Assembly: GCF_000515215.1 (NCBI RefSeq)
Contig: NZ_KI911557.1
Location: 2,537,741 to 2,601,740 of the forward strand
Source of the DNA: Methylomonas sp. 11b
GTDB lineage: Bacteria > Pseudomonadota > Gammaproteobacteria > Methylococcales > Methylomonadaceae
Length of the DNA: 64,000 bases
Direction of reading: 5' to 3'
Numbering within the stretch: the first letter of the stretch is position 1; each line of letters begins with the position of its first letter. The notes under the pieces are model-generated. The model made no database searches. It was not told the DNA's origin and saw nothing but the letters and a program-made list of their open reading frames with translations. Shown here in pieces: positions 17,526-25,737 of this stretch. The position numbers and the translations under genes were made by a program.

Positions 17526-18822
17526 CCAGAATGTCCACAGCCACTAATTCAGCCACGACTTCAAGGTCAACAAAACCGACCGATTGCGGTGTATCCGAAA
17601 ATTTCAATCGAGCCACTGAGCGTCGTACATCGACAAAACTATCTTGCCCATCGACAAATTCGTTACAACCGAGATTGAGAAAATATTCGCCCCCGGTAAG
17701 ATGTGCTTGCCAATGAAATTTTAACGCCACATAGCCATCAGGTTCGATTTGAACAAAAGGATGTCCCATCATTGCCAGGTTGGTGCCAAAAACATAAGTT
17801 CCTTCAAGCGAAACGATGGCAAAACCGACAGAGAGTTGCACGAACTCGTCACTGACTAATTTGACGATCAGCTCGCAATTGGCATGCGAGGCAATCTCGG
17901 GAGGATTCAAATCTCCATCGACCACTAGATCGAAATCGACAATCCGGGCCTTACCGGAGCCCATTCTGGCTTCGTGACGGTTATAGGTAGGCTTGAAAGG
18001 GATTTTGTCGGTTTTGTCCGCCCTTTCTACGAAGAGCAAGGCCTTCTTTCGTTTAACGTTGCTATTCTTCGATATGTTTTGAGCCTCTCCAAACAACAAC
18101 TTTTGATAATGATTAACAGCACTCGTGATCGGGCCGATGTGTACCAACTCTCCCCGATCCAGAACGACGCCACGACTGCAAATCCTTAACAGGGTGTCCG
18201 TGCTGTGGGACACAACCAAAATAGTCTTGCCTTGCTCCATGAAGTTTCGGATGCGTTGGAAACAACGGTGTTGGAATTTTGAATCGCCAACGCTCAGAGC
18301 CTCATCGACGACAAGGATTTCGGGGTCTATATGAATCGCCGCTGCAAACGCGACCCGGACAAACATTCCCGAGGAATAAAGCTTAACCGGTTGATCAAAG
18401 AATTCGCCGATGTCGGCAAATGCTGCGATATCGTCAATACGCTCCAGCATTTCCTGTTTCGAAAAACCTTGAATGGCGCCGTTCAAGATGACATTTTCGC
18501 GCCCGGTAAATTCGGGATTGAAACCAGCCCCCAACTCCAACAATGCGGAAATTCTGCCGCTGGACTTAACCTCTCCTCCAGTAGCCTGCATCACCGCGCA
18601 GATAATCTGCAATAACGTCGACTTGCCTGAACCGTTACGCCCCAAAATTCCGACGATTTCCCCGCGATGTACATCGAAACTAATATTCCTAAGCGCCCAA
18701 AACTCTTTGTGGTATTGCTTACGGAAGGGATGAATAGCCTCGATTAACCGTTCTTTCGGAGAAGAAAACAATCTGAATTTCTTACTAACGTTGCAAACTG
18801 ATATTGCGGGCAACGACTCCAT
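17515..18822 (-). CDS. wzt: ABC transporter ATPase for polysaccharide export (Wzt-like, with C-terminal substrate domain)
   Basis: 435 residues. The nucleotide-binding domain has Walker A GRNGSGKST (61-69), signature LYSSGMFVRVAFA (148-160) and Walker B EILVVDEALSVGD (168-180). Residues from about 290 form an additional beta-rich domain ending near KFSDTPQSVGFVDLEVV, matching Wzt_C domains that recognise the terminal modification of O-polysaccharide. This implies ABC-dependent (not Wzy-dependent) export of a chain made in the cytoplasm. The cognate permease gene is 59 bases upstream. Two sulfotransferase-like genes follow it directly, so a sulfated terminus is a plausible recognition signal; that is inference. 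Confidence 0.9.
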   Translation of the reverse strand: MESLPAISVCNVSKKFRLFSSPKERLIEAIHPFRKQYHKEFWALRNISFDVHRGEIVGILGRNGSGKSTLLQIICAVMQATGGEVKSSGRISALLELGAGFNPEFTGRENVILNGAIQGFSKQEMLERIDDIAAFADIGEFFDQPVKLYSSGMFVRVAFAAAIHIDPEILVVDEALSVGDSKFQHRCFQRIRNFMEQGKTILVVSHSTDTLLRICSRGVVLDRGELVHIGPITSAVNHYQKLLFGEAQNISKNSNVKRKKALLFVERADKTDKIPFKPTYNRHEARMGSGKARIVDFDLVVDGDLNPPEIASHANCELIVKLVSDEFVQLSVGFAIVSLEGTYVFGTNLAMMGHPFVQIEPDGYVALKFHWQAHLTGGEYFLNLGCNEFVDGQDSFVDVRRSVARLKFSDTPQSVGFVDLEVVAELVAVDILDEQ

Positions 18823-18881
18823 TAACCCCCCTCAATTTCAGTTAAATAACGCTTATTAATCACATTATGGCCCATTATTTT

Positions 18882-19673
18882 TCAAAGCATATCGGCAAAC
18901 TCAGGCTTGAGCCGCCGAAAAATATAAGCGCCGAAAAATAGAATCGAAATTGTCACACACCAAAAAAAAACAGTATCCGTTAAATTTGGTAATTTCGGCT
19001 CAGGAAATATAAGTAAGCCACGATACCCTTCAACAATATAGTAAATTGGATTATAAGATAATAGATGGCGATAATTTTCCGGTAACAGTTCCATTGACCA
19101 CACAATCGGCGTTAACCAAAACAGGACATTCAATATCACGGAAAGGGCTTGTGCTATGTCCCGGTAAAACACTTGTAGCGCGCAAAACAACCAACCCAGC
19201 CCGAGTAGCAATGTGGCGTTGCACAGCATGAAATAGACCACCAACAAACGCATCGGCGAAAATGCAATGTCATACCAAACTTGCATTCCTATCACAAAGA
19301 TCATGAAGATCATATGCGGCACAATACCCGCCGTGATGAACACGAAGGGAAGTATTTCGGTTGGAAAAACGGTTTTCTTAATCAGATGAGCGTTACTGGT
19401 TACAGAACCAGTAATGGTGATCAAAGTTTCATTGAAATAAAACCAGACCATCAGTCCGGTGATGAACCACATAATAAAAGGTGAACCGGCGGGCGCGGCC
19501 GCTTTAAAACCTACCGAGAACACAAAATAAAACACGGCCACCGTAGAGGCCGGCTGAATGATCGACCATAACGCCCCTCCCATAGTCCCAACGTACCTAC
19601 TTTGCAAATCACGCAAGGCAAGTGCGCCAATTAGTGACCGATACTTCATAATATTACTGACAATATCCAACAT
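18882..19673 (-). CDS. wzm: ABC-2 type polysaccharide export permease (Wzm-like)
   Basis: 263 residues, six predicted TM helices, normal Wzm/TagG length. Family features: LIGALALRDLQSRYVGTMGG at the N terminus (interface helix), GGALWSIIQPASTVAVFYF, and near the C terminus LLSYNPIYYIVEGYRGLL. It forms the membrane channel of the exporter with the ATPase encoded next. Together they export undecaprenyl-linked polysaccharide across the inner membrane. Confidence 0.9.
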   Translation of the reverse strand: MLDIVSNIMKYRSLIGALALRDLQSRYVGTMGGALWSIIQPASTVAVFYFVFSVGFKAAAPAGSPFIMWFITGLMVWFYFNETLITITGSVTSNAHLIKKTVFPTEILPFVFITAGIVPHMIFMIFVIGMQVWYDIAFSPMRLLVVYFMLCNATLLLGLGWLFCALQVFYRDIAQALSVILNVLFWLTPIVWSMELLPENYRHLLSYNPIYYIVEGYRGLLIFPEPKLPNLTDTVFFWCVTISILFFGAYIFRRLKPEFADML

Positions 19674-19780
19674 GGAATCAAGGCGGGGATTAGATTACCG
19701 GGCAAATTAATTTGGTTGAACCCAAACGCGCTATTAGCACGTTTAAAAAGCGGTAGCAGACCAACAAATCAACAATGTCT

Positions 19781-20380
19781 TCAACCATTCGACTCGTGTT
19801 CGATTAACCACTTATAAACCAGCACCAACGAACTGGCGTCTTCGATTTCACCCTCGGCAATCATTTGTAATACGGTGGATCGGTCGAAAAAGCGAAATTC
19901 GCCGTGGCCGAACTCCGGTTCAACCTTGACGGCTGCACCGGCATCGACCAAAGCGGCAAACAGCCGAGAGCGAGCCTGGATAACGCCTGCTTCCGGCGAC
20001 AGCGACCCCAGATCCCTCAAACCGCCGGTCAATAGCGCCAACCCCGTCTCTTCCATCAGCTCGCGTTCCGCTATGGCGGCTGGGCTTTCGCCGGGTTCCC
20101 CATGCCCCTTGACCACTTCCCAGGACCAGCGCTGTAACGGGTGCCTTAGCACTCGCATCAAGCCAATAGCGTGCCCGGCAACCGGAAGTACCGCAACGCC
20201 GGCGACAGAGTCGTCGACTAAACAGCGAGGCACGACGCTCAGATAGCGAGGCACTTCGTTGCCGTGAGAATCGACGACGTGATCGGCATAAACCCGAAAC
20301 AGCGCGTTTTCGAATACCTCTTGTCGCCCCAAAAGTTCGATCCGAAAGTTCTGGTCCGTTACCTTATCTTCGTGTTGCAT
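19781..20380 (-). CDS. Nudix hydrolase (ADP-ribose pyrophosphatase-like)
   Basis: 199 residues with a complete Nudix box: GHGEPGESPAAIAERELMEE plus TGL, fitting GX5EX7REUXEEXGU. Downstream SLSPEAGVIQARSRLF resembles the loop that in ADP-ribose or sugar-nucleotide pyrophosphatases sits over the substrate. These enzymes cleave nucleoside diphosphates linked to another group. In this locus a sugar-nucleotide substrate is possible, but a general ADP-ribose role is equally likely. The gene lies between the export permease and the sugar epimerase gene on the same strand. Confidence 0.85.
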   Translation of the reverse strand: MQHEDKVTDQNFRIELLGRQEVFENALFRVYADHVVDSHGNEVPRYLSVVPRCLVDDSVAGVAVLPVAGHAIGLMRVLRHPLQRWSWEVVKGHGEPGESPAAIAERELMEETGLALLTGGLRDLGSLSPEAGVIQARSRLFAALVDAGAAVKVEPEFGHGEFRFFDRSTVLQMIAEGEIEDASSLVLVYKWLIEHESNG

Positions 20381-20410
20381 GCCGTAGCTGATAGTTAGTT
20401 TGGTGTTGGA

Positions 20411-21349
20411 TCAAACGTTGCCGTACATCGAATTCTTGATCATGGTAAAACCTTTGATCAATTCGGAGATACCGGCATCAAGGCTGACAGAGGTTTTGTA
20501 ACCTGTTGCCTCGATTTTGGCGTTGGATACGATGTAGTTTCGTTGATCAGGATCCTTACCGACCGGCGCGTCGATGAACACGAAGTCGGGAATCTGCTTT
20601 TTGATTGTTTCGCATAATTCTTTTTTAGAGACGTTGGCTTCTGAAAGACCGACGTTGTAAATCTGACCCTTCATCGCGTCATAATTGGTAATCGCATGTT
20701 GGAAAGCGCGGGAAACGTCGCGCACATGTACATAATTGCGTTTGAAATAGCCTTCGAACAGCACGACGAATCGGTCGTTGACCGCGCGGTAGGTAAAGTC
20801 GTTGACCAATAAATCGACGCGCATTCTAGGCGACATGCCGAATACGGTCGCCAAACGGAAGCTGATTGCGTTTTCGCGCTGCATCAATTCCTGTTCGATT
20901 TTGACCTTTTCAATTGCATATTGCGAAATCGGACGCAACGGCGATTCCTCGGTACAAAAGTTGTTTTCATCGCCGGTGCCGTAAGCGCTATTCGTGGTCG
21001 GCATTAACACGATTTGATCCTTGGCCAACAACTTCAGCATCAGCGTTATTGCGTCGTGGTTGGTAGTTGTTGCGCCGATTGGATCCAGATTGCACAGCGG
21101 CGCACCCACCAGCGCAGCCAGCGGAATCACAATATCGGCATTTTTGAGCAACGGCGCGACATTTTTTTCCAAGCGGATGTCACCCTTGACGACCGAGAAA
21201 TTCGGGTGGTGACAGACGTGGTTCAAACTGCTTTGCTTGAACATGAAGTTGTCCAGCACCGTAACTTTATGTCCTGTAGCCAGCAAGTCGGGTACCATGG
21301 TAGAGCCCAAATAGCCAGCGCCGCCGGTTACTAAAATGTTGTAACTCAT
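20411..21349 (-). CDS. NAD-dependent sugar epimerase/dehydratase (extended SDR)
   Basis: 312 residues from ATG at 21349, which has a good AAGGAGA ribosome site seven bases upstream; a longer open frame adds only 12 unlikely residues. NILVTGGAGYLGSTMV gives the GxxGxxG NAD site (9-15), DIVIPLAALVGAP is the second conserved strand, TTNSAYGTGDENNF supplies the Ser/Thr region, and QYAIEKVK the Tyr144-x3-Lys148 pair. It probably acts on a nucleotide sugar. Being next to gmhA and hddC, GDP-heptose is the best guess. Reaction type (epimerisation, 4,6-dehydration, reduction) cannot be decided from motifs alone. Confidence 0.85.
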   Translation of the reverse strand: MSYNILVTGGAGYLGSTMVPDLLATGHKVTVLDNFMFKQSSLNHVCHHPNFSVVKGDIRLEKNVAPLLKNADIVIPLAALVGAPLCNLDPIGATTTNHDAITLMLKLLAKDQIVLMPTTNSAYGTGDENNFCTEESPLRPISQYAIEKVKIEQELMQRENAISFRLATVFGMSPRMRVDLLVNDFTYRAVNDRFVVLFEGYFKRNYVHVRDVSRAFQHAITNYDAMKGQIYNVGLSEANVSKKELCETIKKQIPDFVFIDAPVGKDPDQRNYIVSNAKIEATGYKTSVSLDAGISELIKGFTMIKNSMYGNV

Positions 21350-21374
21350 AACTCTCCTTTCGGTTCGAAAAAAT

Positions 21375-21959
21375 TCATTCGCCAAAGATTGCCGCTTCGA
21401 CGCACTCGCACAGCGTATGTGCCAAGACTATGTGCAATTCCTGAATAGTGCTGGTCGCGGTTCCCGGGACGACTACTGCATACATCGCAAGTTCGCGGGC
21501 TTTGCCGCCATCGCGGCCGCAAAATGCGATGCTTGGTATCGACATAGCGCGGCACTGCGCCAGCGCTTGCAAGATGTTCGGCGACTGGCCCGACGTGCTG
21601 ATGCCCAAAAAAACGTCATTGCCGCAGGCTTTGCCGGCCAGTTGCCTGGAAAATACGTGTTCGAAGCCGTAGTCGTTGCCGATTGCTGTCAGAATGGAAC
21701 TATCGACGGTCAGGGCTTCTGCGGGCAACGCATCACGTTCCCGCGCCAGTTTACTGACGAACTCCGCCGCCAAATGCTGAGCATCGGCCGCCGAGCCGCC
21801 ATTGCCGGCAATGTAGATGCGGCCACCGTTGCGATAACAAGCGATCACAGCTTCCACGGCCGCTCCGAATTCGGCTAACGCGTCGGTATCAGCCAACAGC
21901 CTGTTTTTGGCATCAATCGAGGCCTGAACATTAGTTATGAGGCGCGAAACTATATCCAC
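21375..21959 (-). CDS. gmhA: Sedoheptulose 7-phosphate isomerase (GmhA-like, SIS domain)
   Basis: 194 residues, the usual GmhA length. IYIAGNGGSAADAQHLAAEF is the SIS-domain phosphosugar site, LTVDSSILTAIGNDYGFEHV and FLGISTSGQSPNILQAL are the other conserved blocks, and the C-terminal QELHIVLAHTLCECVE holds the helix with catalytic residues. It converts sedoheptulose 7-phosphate to D-glycero-D-manno-heptose 7-phosphate, first committed step of nucleotide-heptose synthesis. The GTG start at 21959 overlaps the end of hddC by ten bases. It may be a second gmhA in the genome dedicated to this glycan. Confidence 0.92.
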   Translation of the reverse strand: MDIVSRLITNVQASIDAKNRLLADTDALAEFGAAVEAVIACYRNGGRIYIAGNGGSAADAQHLAAEFVSKLARERDALPAEALTVDSSILTAIGNDYGFEHVFSRQLAGKACGNDVFLGISTSGQSPNILQALAQCRAMSIPSIAFCGRDGGKARELAMYAVVVPGTATSTIQELHIVLAHTLCECVEAAIFGE

Positions 21960-22669
21960 TCCGACTCCCCGCTCAACACTTGCGCGGCGCGCGCGTAATC
22001 ATCGGGAATGCCAATATCGATGAAGGTTCCCGGAAACTCGACACCGGTTAAACGACGGCCGGCAGTCAAAGCCGCTGGAAAAATATCGTCTTCGAGAGAC
22101 CATTTGGCGTTCGGCGTAAACCGTTCTTCCAACAATGCGCTGCGCCGCAGGACGTACACTCCGCCGTTGGCCAGACTGCGGACGCCTCCTTTGCCGGACT
22201 GCAAACACTCGATGCGCCCGTCACCGGATACTTCCAACGCCATAAAGCGGCCTTCTTCGTTGGAACGAAACAACGAAAAACAGCAATCCGCATCGCTACG
22301 TTGTGCGAAACGCATCAACTGTTCCAAATCCACAGCGAAGAAAGTATCGCCGTTGAGCAAGAGAAAACGTTCGCCGACCGGGATGTTGCGTGCGGCTAAT
22401 AGTACGCCCCCACCGGTACCCAAGGGGGTTTGTTCGACCACGTATTCGATCACCGCACCACGGTAATTATTACCGAAGTAATCAATGATCGCATCACACC
22501 GGTAGCCAACCGATAGAATGAAACGCTCCACGCCCTGAGTACGCCAATACTCGAGTAAAAATTCGAGAAACGGACGGCCATTGATTGGAGCCATCGGTTT
22601 CGGCAAATCGGGTACCGCGTGACGCAAACGCGTGCCCAAGCCGCCTGCAAGAACAATTGCCGTGGTCAC
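21950..22669 (-). CDS. hddC: D-glycero-D-manno-heptose 1-phosphate guanylyltransferase-like nucleotidyltransferase
   Basis: About 239 residues from GTG at 22669, giving TTAIVLAGGLGTRLRHAV; the open frame continues upstream into the PLP enzyme gene but those residues are not family-like. LGTRLR is the nucleotide site, DLPKPMAPINGRPFLEFLLE the family-typical block, LLLNGDTFFAVDL the metal site and FIDIGIPDDYARA the C-terminal signature. HddC joins GTP and heptose 1-phosphate to GDP-D,D-heptose. GmhA and an HddA-like kinase are encoded in the same operon; a GmhB phosphatase is not seen in the window and would have to come from elsewhere. Confidence 0.88.
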   Translation of the reverse strand: MTTAIVLAGGLGTRLRHAVPDLPKPMAPINGRPFLEFLLEYWRTQGVERFILSVGYRCDAIIDYFGNNYRGAVIEYVVEQTPLGTGGGVLLAARNIPVGERFLLLNGDTFFAVDLEQLMRFAQRSDADCCFSLFRSNEEGRFMALEVSGDGRIECLQSGKGGVRSLANGGVYVLRRSALLEERFTPNAKWSLEDDIFPAALTAGRRLTGVEFPGTFIDIGIPDDYARAAQVLSGESEWI

Positions 22670-22679
22670 GACGTCGCCA

Positions 22680-23849
22680 TCAAGCTGCGTTGAGCAACGC
22701 GCACAGTTCGTCGACTTCGTCAAACCTCAAGTCGGGGAAATTGCCGATGTAAAACCCGTAAAAATGAACGTGTTCGGTATTCGGATATTCCAGATGATGG
22801 CCTTCGGGCACGATGCCTCTCAAATAAGGTTGGCGTATCTGATTGCCGCCGCCGGCGCTACCTCGGCGGAATTCGATGCCGGATTCGCGCATTTTTTTCA
22901 TCACCCGTTGAACCAAATTATCGTCGGCCTCATTGAGGATCAGATTAAAAGCGTAATTGCTCGAACCCTCGAGTTTGAAATCGGTGCGGTATTTGGACGC
23001 ATCAATTTTATCGAGAAAGCGCAGCAAATTTTCGGTACGGCGTTGCACGATCATATCGAGGCGCTTGAGTTGGCTACGGCCCATTATGCCGCCGATTTCA
23101 GTATTGCGGGTGTTATAGGCCGGATAGGCAAAAATGAAATCCGGGTTGAGCTGCGGATTTTCGTCGATGTAACGTGCCTTCAAATCATTGTCAGTCGCCT
23201 CGCGCACCATGCCGTGCGAACGCAACATGCGCACTTGCTGATAGACCTCGGGGTCGTTGGTGCAAACCATGCCACCCTCAATGGTGCTCATGTGATGGGC
23301 GTAGTAATAGGAAAAATTGGAAATCCAGCCGATACTGCCGAGCAATTTACCGTTATGGCGGGCGCCGTGCGATTCACAGACATCTTCGATCAACGGAATG
23401 TTGCGGCATTCAAGTTCCGCGACCAGTTCGTCGGTCAGGCCATCGAAACCTTGGACGTGAGTCAGAAACACGGCGCGGGTTTTGTCGGTAATTTTACTCA
23501 GAATTTGTTGAGTATCCATCGCCAGCGTTGCCGGATCGATGTCGGCAAATACCGGGGTGAATCCGTTCTGCAACACCGATGCAACATCCGATACCCAGGC
23601 CAGCGGCGGCACGATGACTTCGCCGCCTTCGGGATGGCGTATCTTCAACACCGCCATGGTCAGCAGGTTGGCCGATGCACCGGAATTCAGGAAAACGCTG
23701 TATTTCACACCCAGCCACTCCGACCACTCGGCCTCGAACGCGCGCACGTTTGCGCCATGAGTCAAAATCGGATCGTCCTGTTTGAGATGTTCGATCACTG
23801 CGTCGAGATCTTCGCGCAGAATGTTGTTACGCATCAGGGGGAATTTCAT
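22680..23849 (-). CDS. DegT/DnrJ/EryC1-fold PLP enzyme with His replacing the catalytic Lys (probable sugar dehydratase)
   Basis: About 389 residues from ATG at 23849. The fold is clear: LNSGASANLLTMAVL, PPLAWVSDVASVLQNGFTPV, DIDPATLAMD, LIEDVCESHGARHNGK. In sugar aminotransferases the PLP-binding Lys lies six residues before EGG. Here the sequence is SYYYAHHMSTIEGGMV, so that position is His185. His at this site is known from ColD (GDP-4-keto-6-deoxymannose 3-dehydratase) and the RfbH/E1 3-dehydrases, which remove a 3-hydroxyl instead of aminating. I therefore infer a 3-deoxygenation-type step on a keto sugar rather than transamination. The gene follows the transketolase C-subunit gene by 16 bases. 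Confidence 0.85.
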   Translation of the reverse strand: MKFPLMRNNILREDLDAVIEHLKQDDPILTHGANVRAFEAEWSEWLGVKYSVFLNSGASANLLTMAVLKIRHPEGGEVIVPPLAWVSDVASVLQNGFTPVFADIDPATLAMDTQQILSKITDKTRAVFLTHVQGFDGLTDELVAELECRNIPLIEDVCESHGARHNGKLLGSIGWISNFSYYYAHHMSTIEGGMVCTNDPEVYQQVRMLRSHGMVREATDNDLKARYIDENPQLNPDFIFAYPAYNTRNTEIGGIMGRSQLKRLDMIVQRRTENLLRFLDKIDASKYRTDFKLEGSSNYAFNLILNEADDNLVQRVMKKMRESGIEFRRGSAGGGNQIRQPYLRGIVPEGHHLEYPNTEHVHFYGFYIGNFPDLRFDEVDELCALLNAA

Positions 23850-23865
23850 GTTGTCGAATACCCGG

Positions 23866-24828
23866 TTAATGAGAAAGTGATTGAATGAATGCCGCAACGC
23901 GCCGTTGCACGGCTTCCGGCCCTATGCCGACTTGTTCGTGTAATTCGGCCCGTGTACCCAGTTCGAAACGGTAGCCGCCATTGACCCCCAGATTGAGCAG
24001 TGTCAAGGGCAGTTTACGTCGGGCCAGGAAATCGAATAGCATGGCATCAACCCCTCCGCGACCACTAAAGCCTTCTTCCAGACTGACCAAGCCTTGATAG
24101 CCAGCGAGTTCGTCAGCTAATCGATCCGCATCGAAACGCGCAATGTCCACCAAATCGATGACACCGACATCGTGCTCGGGGTCTTGCTGAGCCGCCACCT
24201 TCAGCGCGGTATGTAACATGTAGCCGGTGGCCAGCAAACACACGCGCTGGCCGCGACGGTGAACGTGAAAACCCAATCGTAAGTCCGGTGCCGTTTGTTC
24301 GTAGATTACCGGCAATACCTGAGCGTCAAAGCGCAAATATTTGGGGCCGGTAGCCGATACGCAGCGCTCGAACAATGCTCCCGCCGTTACATGGTCGGCG
24401 GGTGAAAACACTTGGAAATTCGGCATCGCGCGCATAAGGGTCAAATCTTCGTAGCACTGGTGCGTCGGCCCGGAAACCACGTAACTATAACCGGCGCCGA
24501 CGCCGATCAGGTTAACGTTAATCGGCCGCACTTCCGACAGCAATGCCAAGCTGACACGAATCTGTTCGTAGCAGCGCATGGTTATGAACGGCGCAATCGC
24601 GTAAGCAAACACGGTAAACCCTTCGAGCGCCAGACCGGCAGACACGTTGATCAAATTTTGCTCGGCGATACCGACGTTGACAAAACGGTCGGGGAAATCG
24701 GCGCGTATTTTATCCAGTATCGGCGAACCAAAATCCGCACTGACGAAAAATATTTTCGTATCCTGCCCCATCGCTTGCCAAACCCGATCAAGCAGAACGT
24801 CGCGCATCGGTAGCGGTTTGGTCGTCAT
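23866..24828 (-). CDS. Transketolase C-terminal subunit (pyrimidine plus C-terminal domains)
   Basis: 320 residues, matching the second half of split transketolases. FVNVGIAEQNLINVSAGLAL carries the conserved Glu that activates thiamine diphosphate, and GVGAGYSYVVSGPTHQCYED with LRAMPNFQVFSPADH is the pyrimidine-domain signature. The C-terminal part, VCLLATGYMLHTALKVAA, is the transketolase_C domain. Its ATG overlaps the stop of the N-terminal subunit gene by four bases, so the halves should be made together. In this operon it may make sedoheptulose 7-phosphate for GmhA, or add a two-carbon unit to a keto sugar made by the PLP enzyme. Confidence 0.9.
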   Translation of the reverse strand: MTTKPLPMRDVLLDRVWQAMGQDTKIFFVSADFGSPILDKIRADFPDRFVNVGIAEQNLINVSAGLALEGFTVFAYAIAPFITMRCYEQIRVSLALLSEVRPINVNLIGVGAGYSYVVSGPTHQCYEDLTLMRAMPNFQVFSPADHVTAGALFERCVSATGPKYLRFDAQVLPVIYEQTAPDLRLGFHVHRRGQRVCLLATGYMLHTALKVAAQQDPEHDVGVIDLVDIARFDADRLADELAGYQGLVSLEEGFSGRGGVDAMLFDFLARRKLPLTLLNLGVNGGYRFELGTRAELHEQVGIGPEAVQRRVAAFIQSLSH

Positions 24829-25643
24829 GGCAATTGCTCCAGTAGACTGTCAATTAATTCCGGCTTGGGATTAAGAATGTGCGACAAAGGCGCATTCTCC
24901 AATCCCGGCACACCGCGACCTTTCAAGGTTTTGGCGATCAGCGCTTTCGGCTTACCGGCCGCCGTCACCTTCATCTCCAACAAACCCGCCTGCACAGCCA
25001 ACACATCGTGACCATCGACTCGCCGACAATCCCAGCCAAACGCGGTTAAGCGCTCGCTTAGCGAATGGTGGCTGACGATATCATCGGTATAGCCGAGCAT
25101 GCTGATACCGTTGTCGTCGATGATGAGATTCAGATTGTCGAGCCTGTGTTGAGAGGCAAACATCGCGGCCTCCCAATTGGCTCCTTCGTGCAATTCGCCG
25201 TCACCTGACACGACGAACACTTGTCGGTCACTATCGAGCCGCTTCAAGCCCAGAGCCATACCGGTGGCTACGCCCAGGCCATGGCCGAGCGAACCGTTGA
25301 CAGTCTCATAACCAGGAATCACCGGATCGGGAATACCGCCCAAAAAACCGCCGCTATGGCAAACCCTCAACAATTCATCTTTCGAAAAAAAACCAAGATC
25401 GGCCAAAATCGGATACATACAAATTGAACCGTGACCCTTGCTGATCACGCAACGGTCACGATGCGCCGCCAATGGCTGAGAGGCATCGAAACGCAATACG
25501 CCTCCGTAATACAACGCGACAAAAATTTCAACGGCTGATAGCGACGAAGCAAGCCGAGTCTCGGGCGCGCGACGGTGGATCGCGAGCGTCTCTCTCCAGA
25601 CCCAATCGGCCTTGGCGCGCAAATCAAGGGTTTCGGAATTCAC
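24825..25643 (-). CDS. Transketolase N-terminal subunit (thiamine diphosphate-binding domain)
   Basis: 272 residues from GTG at 25643, chosen because GGAGGCG lies just upstream; the longer frame adds 25 residues unlike the family. SKGHGSICMYPILADLGFF and NGSLGHGLGVATGMALG are typical, and GDGELHEGANWEAAMFA with LIIDDNGISMLG gives the GDG...N metal/ThDP motif. It must pair with the C-terminal subunit encoded next. Split transketolases next to sugar-nucleotide genes are usually pathway-specific, so I infer a role in making or branching the unusual sugar rather than central metabolism. Confidence 0.9.
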   Translation of the reverse strand: MNSETLDLRAKADWVWRETLAIHRRAPETRLASSLSAVEIFVALYYGGVLRFDASQPLAAHRDRCVISKGHGSICMYPILADLGFFSKDELLRVCHSGGFLGGIPDPVIPGYETVNGSLGHGLGVATGMALGLKRLDSDRQVFVVSGDGELHEGANWEAAMFASQHRLDNLNLIIDDNGISMLGYTDDIVSHHSLSERLTAFGWDCRRVDGHDVLAVQAGLLEMKVTAAGKPKALIAKTLKGRGVPGLENAPLSHILNPKPELIDSLLEQLP

Positions 25644-25737
25644 AGCAGCGCCTCCATTTCGGCGTTGGTTCGGTAATGGGTCGAACCGTTGGTCTCCCCG
25701 GCATGAAGACCAAGACATAAGAACTGGTGCATCACAA

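Noticed and set aside
22632..23888. 418-codon plus-strand open frame opposite the PLP enzyme gene
   Set aside because: It mirrors a clear DegT-fold gene on the other strand; the codon bias of that gene explains it and the product has no domain.
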